This document shows, piece after piece, positions 21,723 to 32,150 of a stretch of DNA of 34,371 nt; position 1 is the stretch's first letter; each line of letters begins with the position of its first letter. A model generated the notes under the pieces. The model worked only from the letters and a program-made list of their open reading frames with translations, searched no databases and was not told where the DNA came from. Source of the DNA: Acidobacteriota bacterium (lineage in GTDB: Bacteria > Acidobacteriota > Terriglobia > Bryobacterales > Bryobacteraceae); assembly GCA_016871115.1 (NCBI GenBank), contig VFZP01000013.1:1-34371 (forward strand), given 5' to 3'. Made by a program: the position numbers and the translations under genes.

Positions 21723-24134
21723 GTGCAACCGGGCGCCATTTCGTTTCTCGGCCTCGCCGCGGCCTTACTCTTGACGGCGCAGGAGGAGCCTGCCCGCAAG
21801 GTTTTTTGGGCCTTCCGCGCGCCTGCGAAGACTACGCCGGCCGCCGGGTTCGCCGAGCATCCTATCGATGCGTTTGTGCTGGCGAAGCTCAAGACGAAGG
21901 GGCTGGCGATATCGCCGCGCGCCGCTGGCCGCGAACTGACGCGCCGCTTGCACTTCGATCTCACCGGCTTGCCGCCTGCGCCCGCGGACTTCGACACGCC
22001 TTACGAGGAGACGATCAAAAAGCTCCTCGCTTCACCGCGGTACGGCGAACGCTGGGGCCGGCATTGGCTGGACGTAGTGCGTTTCGGTGAGACAGACGGC
22101 GGCGAACACAACTACGAGCGCTGGCACGCCTGGCGCTATCGCGACTACGTGATCGGCGCCTTCAAGGAAGACAAGCCCTACCCAGAGTTCATCCGCGAAC
22201 AGATTGCCGGCGACCTGCTGGAGCCCGGGAATCCGCGGATGGCCGCGGCGACGGGATTCCTGGTGGCGGGCCCGTGGGACCAAGTTTCGGCTGAGCTCAA
22301 CAAAGACAAGATCATGGTCATGACCGCGCGGTTGGATGAGCTGGACGACATGGTGACCACCACCTTCCATACGTTCCAGGCGCTCACCGTCAACTGCGCG
22401 CGCTGCCACAATCACAAGTTCGATCCGATTCCCGCGAAAGATTTCTACAAACTCACCGCGGTGTTTCGCGGCGTTACGTTCGGCACGCGCACCGTGGCGC
22501 CCGCGGCGGACGTGGCGGCCTACGACGCGCGCGTGAAGCGGTTGAAGCAGGAGCTGGGGGCGTTGCAGCAGGCGTTGGGCAAAATCGAAAACCCCGTGCT
22601 TGCGCGCCTGCAACGGGCGCGCTACGAAGCATTCGATCGTGCCCGTGCGGCGGAGCCGCGCCGCATTCCGCTGAACCCGGTCTTCAACCGCAATCAGTTT
22701 GCCAGGCGCGAAGCGGCGCACTGGCGGCTGGCGATCAGCAAGGTGCAGGGCAAACGCGCCAAGCTCGCCGAAGTGCGGTTGGGCGATGCCGTGGCGCTAC
22801 GCAACTGGACCGCCGAAGCCGAAGTGAAAGACGACGCGCCGGTGTACGCTCCGCTGGCTGCGCCGCCGGGCGCGGTGAGCGAGGTCCGCTGGTGGACCGA
22901 CGCCGCCACTGCGCAGCGTGACGGCATGCCGATGGTGTACCGGCTCGAAGCGTCCGCGGACGGAACGGCCTGGACGGAAATCTGCTCTTCGCTCGATCAC
23001 ATCCGGAGCCTGGAACTCGATCTGCCCGCCGTCTCGCCGGTTGATGTGGCTGCGCAACTGGACGCCGCGTCCGCCGCTGAACGCGCGCGTTTGCTCGGCG
23101 AGATGGCGCGCGTGAATCGCGCCATTGAAGCCGAGCCCGAGCCCGCCAAGGTCTACGGCGCCAAACCCGCTACGCTCACCAGCGCGCATCTGCTCGACCG
23201 CGGCAGCGTCGCCAAGCCCGTTGAAGAAGTGCTGCCCGGCGCGCTCACCGCCGTCTCGCAAATGCCGCCGGACTTTGGCCTCACGCCCCAGTCGACGGAT
23301 CGCGAACGGCGCCTGGCGCTGGCCGATTGGATCGCCAGCCCGAACAACCCGCTCACCGCACGCGTGATGGTGAATCGCGTGTGGGCTTATCACTTCGGCA
23401 CGGGTCTGGTGAACACGCCGAGCGACTTCGGCGTGATGGGAGACCGCCCGTCGCACCCGGAACTGCTGGACTGGCTGGCGGTGTGGTTCATGGAAAACGG
23501 CTGGAGCGTAAAGAAACTCCACCGCCTCATACTGACCTCGCGCGCCTATCAGCAATCGTCCGCCGTCAATGCCGAAGCGGCTGCGGTGGATTCGGACAAC
23601 CGCCTCTACTGGCGCATGACGCCGCGCCGCCTGGACGCCGAATCGCTTCGCGATGCGATGCTGGCGCTCTCCGGGAACCTGCGCTTGGAAGCGGGCGGCG
23701 GCCCCAGCTTCCCGTTGCAAAAGCGCGGTGACCGCGGCAGCTACATCTACAAGGCGCTTGACAACGACGGTCCGGAGGTGTGGCGCCGCGCCGTGTATCG
23801 GTTCGTCGTGCGCGGCGGCGAGCGGATCATGATGGACAGCTTCGATTGTCCGGATCCGGCCGTGGCCTCGCCGCAGCGCACGGTGTCGAACACCGCCGTG
23901 CAAGCGTTGACGCTGTTCAACAATCAGTTTGTGCTGCGGCAATCCGGGCTGCTCGCGCAGCGCCTCACGCGCGAACATGCCGCCGACCCCGTGGCCGGCG
24001 CGTATCGCCTGCTTTTCGGCCGCGCGCCGCGCGAGACCGAACGCCGCCGCGCCGAGACGTTCCTGCGCGACAATTCCCTGGAACTGTACTGCCGCGTGCT
24101 ACTCAATACCAACGAGTTTGTTTATGTTCCCTAG
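21723..24134 (+). CDS. DUF1549/DUF1553 (PSD1-type) protein with CxxCH motif
   Basis: HPIDAFVLAKLKTKGLAISPRAAGRELTRRLHFDLTGLPP; RYGERWGRHWLDVVRF; NCARCHNHKFDPIPAKDFY; NPLTARVMVNRVWAYHFGTGLVNTPSDFG. Confidence 0.92.
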   Translation: MQPGAISFLGLAAALLLTAQEEPARKVFWAFRAPAKTTPAAGFAEHPIDAFVLAKLKTKGLAISPRAAGRELTRRLHFDLTGLPPAPADFDTPYEETIKKLLASPRYGERWGRHWLDVVRFGETDGGEHNYERWHAWRYRDYVIGAFKEDKPYPEFIREQIAGDLLEPGNPRMAAATGFLVAGPWDQVSAELNKDKIMVMTARLDELDDMVTTTFHTFQALTVNCARCHNHKFDPIPAKDFYKLTAVFRGVTFGTRTVAPAADVAAYDARVKRLKQELGALQQALGKIENPVLARLQRARYEAFDRARAAEPRRIPLNPVFNRNQFARREAAHWRLAISKVQGKRAKLAEVRLGDAVALRNWTAEAEVKDDAPVYAPLAAPPGAVSEVRWWTDAATAQRDGMPMVYRLEASADGTAWTEICSSLDHIRSLELDLPAVSPVDVAAQLDAASAAERARLLGEMARVNRAIEAEPEPAKVYGAKPATLTSAHLLDRGSVAKPVEEVLPGALTAVSQMPPDFGLTPQSTDRERRLALADWIASPNNPLTARVMVNRVWAYHFGTGLVNTPSDFGVMGDRPSHPELLDWLAVWFMENGWSVKKLHRLILTSRAYQQSSAVNAEAAAVDSDNRLYWRMTPRRLDAESLRDAMLALSGNLRLEAGGGPSFPLQKRGDRGSYIYKALDNDGPEVWRRAVYRFVVRGGERIMMDSFDCPDPAVASPQRTVSNTAVQALTLFNNQFVLRQSGLLAQRLTREHAADPVAGAYRLLFGRAPRETERRRAETFLRDNSLELYCRVLLNTNEFVYVP

Positions 24135-25524
24135 CCGCCGAGAGATGTTGTGGCGGGCCGGCGGCGGGCTCGCCGGCATTGCGCTGGCCGCGCTCGAAGC
24201 CCGCGCCGCGACGAATACGCCGCGCCCGCCGCATCGCGATTTTTCCGCGCGCGCCAAGAATATCATCATGGTGTTTCTGCCCGGCGGCATCAGCCACGTA
24301 GACACGCTCGACTATAAGCCGGCGCTGGAAAAACATCACGGGCAGGAGACCAGGGGCGCCAACACCATCACGCCGTTTTTCGGGCGCCGCGGCACGGTGA
24401 TGAAGTCGCCCTTCACGTTCAGGCAGTACGGCCAGAGCGGGCAGTGGGTGTCGGAGATTCTGCCGCATCTCGGCGGTGTGGTGGATGACCTCACGTTCGT
24501 CCACTCCTGTGTCGCGCGCTCCAACGCGCACGGCCCGGCGTTGTTTCAGATGTCCACCGGGTTCATCTTTCAGGGCTTTCCGTCCATCGGATCGTGGGTG
24601 AGCTACGGCCTGGGTAGCGAGAACGACAACCTCCCCAGCTTTGTGGTGCTGCCGGACCGCCGCGGGTTGCCGCCGTGCGGGGCGGCGTTGTGGGGCAACG
24701 GATTCCTGCCTGCCGCGCACCAGGGCGTGATCCTCGGCGGCGCCGAGATGCCGATTGCCGATCTCGCTCCGCCCGCGCCGGTGAGCGCGCGCCAGCAGGC
24801 CGCGAGTTACGATCTGCTCTCGGCGTTGAATCAGGATCACCTGCATCACCACGAAGGCGAAGACGCGCTGGCCGCCCGCATCCGTGCGTATGAACTCGCC
24901 GCGCGCATGCAGCTTTCCGCGCCCGCCGTCACCGACGTCAGCGGTGAGTCCGAAGCCACTCGCGAGATGTACGGCCTCAATCGACCCGAAACGCGTGACT
25001 TCGGCTGGAACTGCCTGATGGCGCGCCGTCTGATTGAAAAGGGCGTGCGCTGCATCCAGATGTACAACGGCGGCCACTTCGGTGAACCGCGGGTGAACTG
25101 GGACGGCCACGAGGATCTACGCGCCAATCACACGAAGAACGCGCGTGTGCTGGATCAGCCGCTCGCCGCACTGCTGCGCGATTTGAAACAGCGCGGGCTG
25201 CTGGATGAAACGCTCGTAGTCTTCACAACCGAGTTCGGGCGGCTGCCCATCAGCGAAGGCCTCGGTGAGGGCGGCCGCGACCACAACCCCGAGGGCTTCA
25301 CCAGCTTTCTGGCCGGCCCGGGTTTGAAGAAGGGTTTGCGCTATGGCGCGACGGATGAACTCGGCTACAAGGCCGTGGTGAATCCGGTGACGGTGTACGA
25401 CCTGCACGCCACCGTGCTGCAGTTGCTCGGGCTCGAGCACACGCAGCTTTCCTGGTATCACAACGGCGTGCGCCGGAAGCTGACGGACGTGCACGGCCAT
25501 GTGGTGAAGGATCTGCTGGCTTAG
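24124..25524 (+). CDS. DUF1501 family protein
   Basis: Tat-like SRREMLWRAGGGLAGIAL; NIIMVFLPGGISHVDTLDYKPALEKHHGQ; VVFTTEFGRLPISEGLGEGGRDHNPEGF; overlaps the upstream gene. Confidence 0.93.
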   Translation: MFPSRREMLWRAGGGLAGIALAALEARAATNTPRPPHRDFSARAKNIIMVFLPGGISHVDTLDYKPALEKHHGQETRGANTITPFFGRRGTVMKSPFTFRQYGQSGQWVSEILPHLGGVVDDLTFVHSCVARSNAHGPALFQMSTGFIFQGFPSIGSWVSYGLGSENDNLPSFVVLPDRRGLPPCGAALWGNGFLPAAHQGVILGGAEMPIADLAPPAPVSARQQAASYDLLSALNQDHLHHHEGEDALAARIRAYELAARMQLSAPAVTDVSGESEATREMYGLNRPETRDFGWNCLMARRLIEKGVRCIQMYNGGHFGEPRVNWDGHEDLRANHTKNARVLDQPLAALLRDLKQRGLLDETLVVFTTEFGRLPISEGLGEGGRDHNPEGFTSFLAGPGLKKGLRYGATDELGYKAVVNPVTVYDLHATVLQLLGLEHTQLSWYHNGVRRKLTDVHGHVVKDLLA

Positions 25525-25533
25525 TTGCCGCCG

Positions 25534-27206
25534 ATGAACCGCCGCTCGTTTGTGCGCTCGCTCTGCCGTACGGCTGCGGTGTTTGCCTCTGACGACCTGC
25601 TGCGCGGTGTTCCACTCGGCGTGCAGTTCGTGAACGTCGCGCGCGAGGCTGGACTGCGCAGCCCGACGATCTACGGCAGCGAGCGGCGCAACAAATACCT
25701 CATTGAAACCACCGGCTGCGGCGCGGCGTTTTTCGACTACGACGGCGACGGGTGGCTCGATATTTTTCTCGTCAACGGCACGCGCTTTGAAACGCGCTGG
25801 CCCGCGGGCGCGGCGCCCGTCAGCCGCCTGTACAAGAACAACCGGGACGGCACGGTCACCGATGTGACCGTCGCCGCCGGCCTCGCGCGCGCCGGTTGGG
25901 GCTCTGGATGCTGTGTGGGGGACTTCGACAACGACAGCCACGACGACCTGTTTGTCACCTACTGGGGCGATTGCGCGCTCTGGAAAAATCTCGGTAACTG
26001 CAAGTTCGTTGACGTGGCTGCGAAGGCGGGCGTCACGACGCGGACCGCGCCGGGTCTCAAGCGCTCAGCCACCTCGATCTGTTCGTGGCCAACTACATTG
26101 ACTTCGACCCGAAGACTGCGCCACTTCCCGAGTCCGGCCCGTGCAAGTACAAGGGGCTGCTCGTGGCTTGCGGTCGGCCGGGGCTGCAGGGCGGCAAGAA
26201 TACTCTTTTCCGCAATCGCGGCGACGGCACGTTTGAAGATGTTTCGCAGCAGGCAGGCATCCTCAACGCGCCGGGCACCTATGGGCTCGGCGTGGCGGTA
26301 GCGGATTTCGACAACGACGGCTGGCCCGACATCTACGTCGCCAACGACTCGACGTCCGCGGCGCTTTACCGAAACAACCACGACGGCACGTTCACCGAAA
26401 ACGCCATCGAGCGCGGCGCGGCCTATTCGGCTGACGGCAAGCCGCAAGCCGGCATGGGCGTGAGCGTGGACGATTATGACGGCGATGGCCGCTTCGATAT
26501 CGTGAAAACGAACTTCGCCGGAGACCCGGCGAGCCTGTATCGTGGCCTCGACGCCGGCGTGTTTGAAGACCGTACGCTGCAGGCCGGGCTCGGGCGAGTG
26601 ACGCGTTTTCTCGGCTGGGGCGCGGCGTTCATGGATTTCGATAACGACGGCTGGATGGACATTCTGTTGTGCAACGGGCACGTCTATCCAGAGGTGGGCG
26701 AGAGCGCGCAGGAGTCCGGCTACAGGCAGCGCAAAGTGGCCTACCGGAACCTGCGCAATGGGCGTTTTGAAGAAGTCTCGGAACAACTCGGCTCTGAGAT
26801 CCTGGAAAAGGTGACGGGCCGCGGGATGGCGCTGGGCGGTTTCGACAACGATGGCGATCTCGATGTGCTGGTGAACTGTATCAACGATGTGCCGCAACTG
26901 CTGCGGTGTGACTCGGCGCTGAAGCAGGCGTGGCTCAAGGTGAAGACGGTGGGCACCAGATCGAACCGCTCGGGCATCGGCGCGCGGGTCGTCTGCACGG
27001 CCACCATCGGCGGCCAACTTCGCCGGCAAATGGATGAAGTGCGCAGTGGCGGCAGTTATCTTTCTCAGAACGATCCGCGCGTACACTTCGGCTTGGGCGA
27101 TGCGACGGAGGCGGACATCGAAGTGCATTGGCCGAGCGGACATGTGGATCAACTGCCGGGCGTTGCCGTCAATCGCGTGATCACGGTGACGGAAGTAAAG
27201 CCGTGA
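25534..27206 (+). pseudogene. ASPIC/UnbV-type FG-GAP/VCBS repeat protein with internal deletion/frameshift
   Basis: First part ...TTGCGAAFFDYDGDGWLDIFLVNGTRF (25534 to about 26063); second part HLDLFVANYIDFDPKTAPLPESGPCKYKGLLVACGRPGLQGGKN... in another frame to 27206. Confidence 0.85.
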
Positions 27207-28329
27207 GGGCACTGGTGGCGCTGCTGCTGTTAGCGAGTGGCGGGCTGTTATCGGCCCAGTCGCCGGGGCGTGCGCAAGCCCGCGCGATGAAGGCGAAGGG
27301 CGACGCGGCCGGCGCGCTCGCCGCTTTTGAACAAGCCGCGACCGCTGAACCCAAAGCCGCGGACCTGCGGGATGAGATCGGCTTTCTGCTGGCGGTGTTG
27401 GGCCGGCGCGATGAGGCTGTGTCGAGCTTCCGCGCCGCGCTGGCGCTGAATCCGTGCTATGCGCCCGCGCACTTTCATCTCGGCGTTGCGTTGTGGCTGA
27501 AGCCCGTGCGGGTGCGCGTCTCACTCCGCCGCGCCCGGAGCTATGGAATCTGATCGGGACGATTGAGCAGAGCCGCGGCGCGCTCGAGGCCGCGCGTGAT
27601 GCGTTTGCCCGAGCTGTCGCACTGCGCCCCGCCGACGCCGAGTATCGGAACAATCTCGGCTTCGTCCTGCTGGATCTCGGTCTCGGCGGACAGGGCCTCG
27701 CGCAGTTCCGTGCCGTTTTGCATCGCGACCCCGCGAATCTCCGCGCGCAGGTGAACGTCGGCCCAGCGCGACTCCAGCAAGGCGATTACGACGCGGCGTT
27801 AGCGCACTTCACGCGCCTGGCGAAACTGCACCCGGAGCACGCCGTGATCCGCCATGACCTTGGCCTCGCGCTCAAGCAAAAGGACCGGCTCCACGAAGCC
27901 AAACGCGAGTTTCGCGAAGCGCTGCGCTTGAATCCTGACATGGCCGAAGCCTACTGCACGCTCGGCATCACGGCCTGGCAGGACGGCGATTTCGCCGAGA
28001 CGGTGACGGCGATGCGCGGAGCTGTTGAGCGCCTGCCGGACTACGCCGCGGCGCAATACATGCTGGGCACCGCGCTCAAGCAGCAAGGCGAGTTCTCAGC
28101 GGCGGCTGAAGCGTTGGAGGCCGCCATTAAGCTGGATCCCGATTCGCCAGGGCCGTTCAACACGCTCGCGCAGATCCGGCAGTCGCAGGGCAACGCGGAG
28201 GCGGCCCGCCGGCTCTTTGCGCAGGCCGCCGAAGCCAAGCGCGCTTTGGAAGCGAATCAGGCGCGCAAGCTAGGAGCGATGGGGCCAGCCACGCGCGATA
28301 CCGCGCCGTTGCCGCGCGGGGTGCGGTAG
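27203..28329 (+). pseudogene. TPR-repeat protein, frameshifted
   Basis: GTG at 27203 overlaps TGA (GTGA); ALNPCYAPAHFHLGVALWL then frame change to AEARAGARLTPPRPELWNLIGTIEQSRG...TPR repeats to 28329. Confidence 0.75.
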
Positions 28330-28472
28330 GGGCCGTCACTAATCAACGCGCAGCAGACGCCCGCCCGACGGCCTCTGGAAGCGCGAACCCTGAATCGCCT
28401 TCAGCAGATGAAGGTACTCGCGCCCATTGACCTTGCAGAGGACGATACAGTTCGCGAGGGCTGCGCCAGCCC

Positions 28473-31400
28473 TCAGAACGCGTACTTCAACGCCATCTGC
28501 CATTGCCGCGGCACATAACTCGGGAACGCGCCAAAGATGTGCTCCGCGACGCCCGGGCAATCTACGCAGGCGTTCGGATTCGCCAGGTTCGTGTGGTTGG
28601 TGAAGTTGAATGCCTCGGCGCGGAACTGCACGCTGTGGCGTTCATTGAAGCGGAACGTCTTGAAGAACGACATGTCGAGTTGTCCGAACGCCGGTCCGAC
28701 AATCGCGTTGCGTCCCACCGTGCCGAAGCGGCCGCGTTGCGGAAGCTGCCATGGCCCGTCGGTCTGCCCGTTGGCCGTCAGCGGCGCAGCTGCCGTTCTG
28801 AACCAGCCGAACTGGCCCGGGTTGTTCACCGTGAAATCGCCCACCAGATTCGGGCGGCACCAGCCGGTGTCGCGGTCGGCATTGCAGTCGCGGTAGCTGG
28901 GCGTGAAGGGCTGGTCCGACATGTAGCTCCAGGTGCCGTTCATCTGCCAGCCGCCGACCAGGAAATCGAGCGCCTTGGGTGCGTTGGCCAGATGCGCGCG
29001 GCCTTTGCCGAACGGAAGCTCGTAGAGCGATGCCAGGAAGAACACATGGGCGCGGTTGTTGTTCGAAATGCCGCGTGCGGGCTTGGCGTCGCGCGGATAG
29101 TACGTGCCGTCAAAGTCGATGTTCTTTGAGAACGTGTGGTGCGACATCACGTTGAAGCCGCCTGAAAAGCGCTTGTCAAAACGCATTTGCACGGAGTGGT
29201 AGTTGTTGCTCGCGTCGCTTCCGTAGTAGCGGAGGTTTTGCGACCATCCGAACTTCTTGAAGAACGGCTTGCGCTGGTTGGTGGTCGTCGTGCCGAAGCC
29301 GTTGATGTCGGCCTGATTGGGATTGTAGTCGCCGCCGATGCCCGCAAATGTGTGCGTGCCCTTGGTGCCTACGTAGGCCACCTCGGCCGAAGACGTGCTG
29401 CTCAACTGGCGTTGAATGGTGAAGTTCCAGGCGTCCACCGTGGGGAAGCGGATAGGGTTGGTGATCACAAACGCCGTCACGCCGTTCGGCAGAATGTTTT
29501 TGCCGTTCGGACCCTTGCGCTGCGCGGCGAGAATGCTGGCCGAATCGAGCGGTTGCGGGCCGTTGTTCAGCATGAACACCGCATCGAAGTTGTTGGCCGG
29601 TTGCACGGACTGAATACCCAGAATCGGCAGATTCTGCGTGACATTGTGGCCGAATATCGAGCCGAACACGCCGAGGTTGAAGCCGCGCCCGTAGCCCGTG
29701 CGAATCACGGTTTTCGGAATGAGTTGATAGGCGATGCCGAGGCGCGGCGCAAAGAGCTTGTTCGACGTTTTCACGTTCAGATCGAGTCCCACGCCGTCGC
29801 GGCCCGCCACCAACGCTTCGCCGGTTTCCATGTTCAAAAAGCCGCCGTTACCCGGTGCGTTCACGCGCTGCGGCCGGTAGGTTTCCCACCGCAGGCCGTA
29901 GTTGACTGTCAGCTTGCTCGTGACGCGCCACTGGTCCTGCGCGAAGAAGAACAGGCGGTTCTGCGTCTCACTCGCGTCGAGCGCGTTCGAGACATAACGT
30001 TCAAAACGCGAAACGTCGCCCATCAGGAACGAGGCGAGGCCGGAGCCTCCGCCGCTGGGGCCTTGTGTGCGCGCCGCATCTAAGTTGAGCTCGCCAGACC
30101 AGTGACGGTCGCTCGGCACGCGCAGGTTGTAGGCGCGGCGGATGTCAGCGCCGAACTTGAAGGTGTGGTTGCCCTGGATGCGCGTCCAGTTGTTGACGAA
30201 CTGGAACTGCTTCTCGTCCTGAATCAGCGGGCAGTTGCAGCCGTTCCACCGAGGGCGTAGCCAAAGCGGAACAGGTTGTTGCCGTAGCCGTTGATGAAGA
30301 ACGCGGGCATGCCGGAATTGAAATTGTCATCCACGTTCAGGCCCGGAATCCCGGCGTCTTTGACCGGCGCCGTGCCGATGCCGTCCGGTTGGCCGAACAC
30401 GTGGTAGCGCATGAATCCGAAGCGGAAATCGGTGAGCAGGTTGGGCCGCACGTTGTAGTCGAAGCCGCCGGCAATCGAGTGATTGCGGGAGTCCGACGCG
30501 CCGGCGTAGGCGTTGGTGCATCCGTAAGCATCGAGGCCCGGCCCGCTCGCCACGAGGCCGAACGAGCCCGGCGCAACCATGCGGAAGTCCTGCATCGAGT
30601 AGCGGCCAAAGACGTGGATCTTGTCGGTGGTGAAATGAGTAATCCGGATGTTGAAGGCATTGTCGTTTAACCGCACGCCGCCAGAGGACGCGAAGTTCGG
30701 CTGGTCGAGCGCGGCATTGGTGTTCGGGCCCGGTATCAGTTTCAGCAGATTCTGCGTCTGCGGCGACAGGCGGTTGGCGGGAATGATGTTGCCCGCAAAC
30801 GGCATCCGGCTGGCCGGCGCGGCGCCGCTCCGCGGATCGAAGATGTTGATCCCGGTGGCGCTCATGTCGCCGGCGCGTTCGGCCAGGGACGGCACGCGCA
30901 ACAGCGTTCCGCCTCCCGTGTTCCGGCGCGTCCCCTGGTAGTCGCCGAAATAAAACAACTTGTTCTTGACCACCGCGCCGCCAATTGAGCCGCCAAACTG
31001 GTTCCATTGCGTGAGCAAAATCAGCCGGCCGTTGGAGTTCGGAATCGGCCGCGATTGCGTGAACGGGTTCCGCGCGTTCATCCTGCCGTTGCGCAGGAAT
31101 TCAAATGCCGACCCATGAACTGAGTTGGTGCCGGACTTTGTCTGCGCGCTCACCACGCCCGCGCTTGCCACGCCGAATTCAGCGTCGTAGTTGGCGGTCG
31201 TGATCTTGGCCTCGGTCACCGATTCCAACGTCGGGTTGATGACGATCCACCCGAGCACAGCGTCGTGGTTATCCGTGCCGTCCAGCAAGTGCGAGGTGCC
31301 GGCAAAACCCTGGCCGTTCACCAGCATGCGGTAGGAGCCCTACGGGTTCTCCGCCGACGCTGACGTCAGCGACGTGGGGAACGACACGACGCCGAGGGTC

Positions 31401-31551
31401 ATCAACTGAAAATTCGCGAAGCGCCGGTTTAAGACCGGCAATTCCGTTACGGTGCGCTCCGTGTAGGTAGAGGCTACGTCGCTGCGCTCGGTCTTCAACA
31501 CGCCCGCGCCCGACGTTACTGCCATCGTCTGCGTCACCTCGCCTACTTCTA
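28473..31551 (-). pseudogene. TonB-dependent receptor (Cna-B/Oar-like), 5'-truncated, with one in-frame TAG and one frameshift
   Basis: LEVGEVTQTMAVTSGAGVLKTERSDV...ENP*GSYRMLVNGQGFAGTSHLLDGTDN...LGGTAATAR* shifted to GCNCPLIQDEKQFQFVNNWTRIQGNHTFKFGADIRRAYNLRVPSDRHW...QMALKYAF*. Confidence 0.9.
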
Positions 31552-31801
31552 GTGTCCTGCAATTGAATTGCCTTTAAATAAAGGCGGAACTGTGCCATAC
31601 TTAGCCGTGGCACGCCCTGTCTCGACCATCGAGCTCACTCCAGAAGAGCGATCCACGCTGCGCCGCCGTGCTCACTCTCCCACCAGCGCGCAGCGCGACG
31701 CACTGAGGGTAAGGATTGTCCTGATGCGAGCCGAAGGGCACAAGGAAACCGACGTAGCTGCTGCTACCGGCTTGAGCATGGCGACGGTATCGCTTGAGTA
31801 G
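31552..31801 (+). mobile_element. IS630-family element left end with truncated transposase N-terminus
   Basis: Starts after TA at 31550-31551; ORF from GTG 31607: MARPVSTIELTPEERSTLRRRAHSPTSAQRDALRVRIVLMRAEGHKETDVAAATGLSMATVSL then E*. Confidence 0.75.
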
Positions 31802-31848
31802 GATCAGCGCCTTTTCCGGTGGGTTCAGATACAGGCCGATGACCTGAC
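31799..31848 (-). mobile_element. Short inverted fragment of IS630-type transposase catalytic region
   Basis: Minus-strand VIGLYLNPPEKALIL, a segment typical of IS630 transposases just before DEKSQ. Confidence 0.6.
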
Positions 31849-31849
31849 T

Positions 31850-32150
31850 GCGGCGGATTCTCCACGGTCACCACCGAGTCCACATTATGGATGAAACCGT
31901 TGGCCGCGGCGTCGGCATAGGCCGCCGAATTGGCTGAAGTCGAGCTTTGCGTCCGCTTCAGTTCAATGGCCGCCGCCCGCGCCGCCTGCGCCGCCGCGTC
32001 CGCCGCGGTTTGCGCCTTGCGCTTCCACATCTGAAGATAGGCAACGTCTAGAGCGAGGCCGGCGAACTCGCAGAGCATGAAGGCGCCGATTGCGAATGTA
32101 ACAATCAGCACGCCTTTGCGTTTGGATTGGCGAAAGTGAGCGAGGTTGAA
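31850..32150 (-). pseudogene. TadG/TadE-like N-terminal relic
   Basis: KNFNLAHFRQSKRKGVLIVTFAIGAFMLCEFAGLALDVAYLQMWKRKAQTAADAAAQAA...VVTVENPPQSG then IS sequence; no standard start codon at the expected KNF position (ATT AAA AAT TTC). Confidence 0.65.

Noticed and set aside
25959-27653. 564-aa minus-strand ORF
   Set aside because: Antisense to ASPIC/UnbV and TPR genes; no domain, biased composition
28339-28470. Minus-strand fragment ANCIVLCKVNGREYLHLLKAIQGSRFQRPSGGRLLRVD
   Set aside because: Short, no start codon and no family I can name; left unassigned
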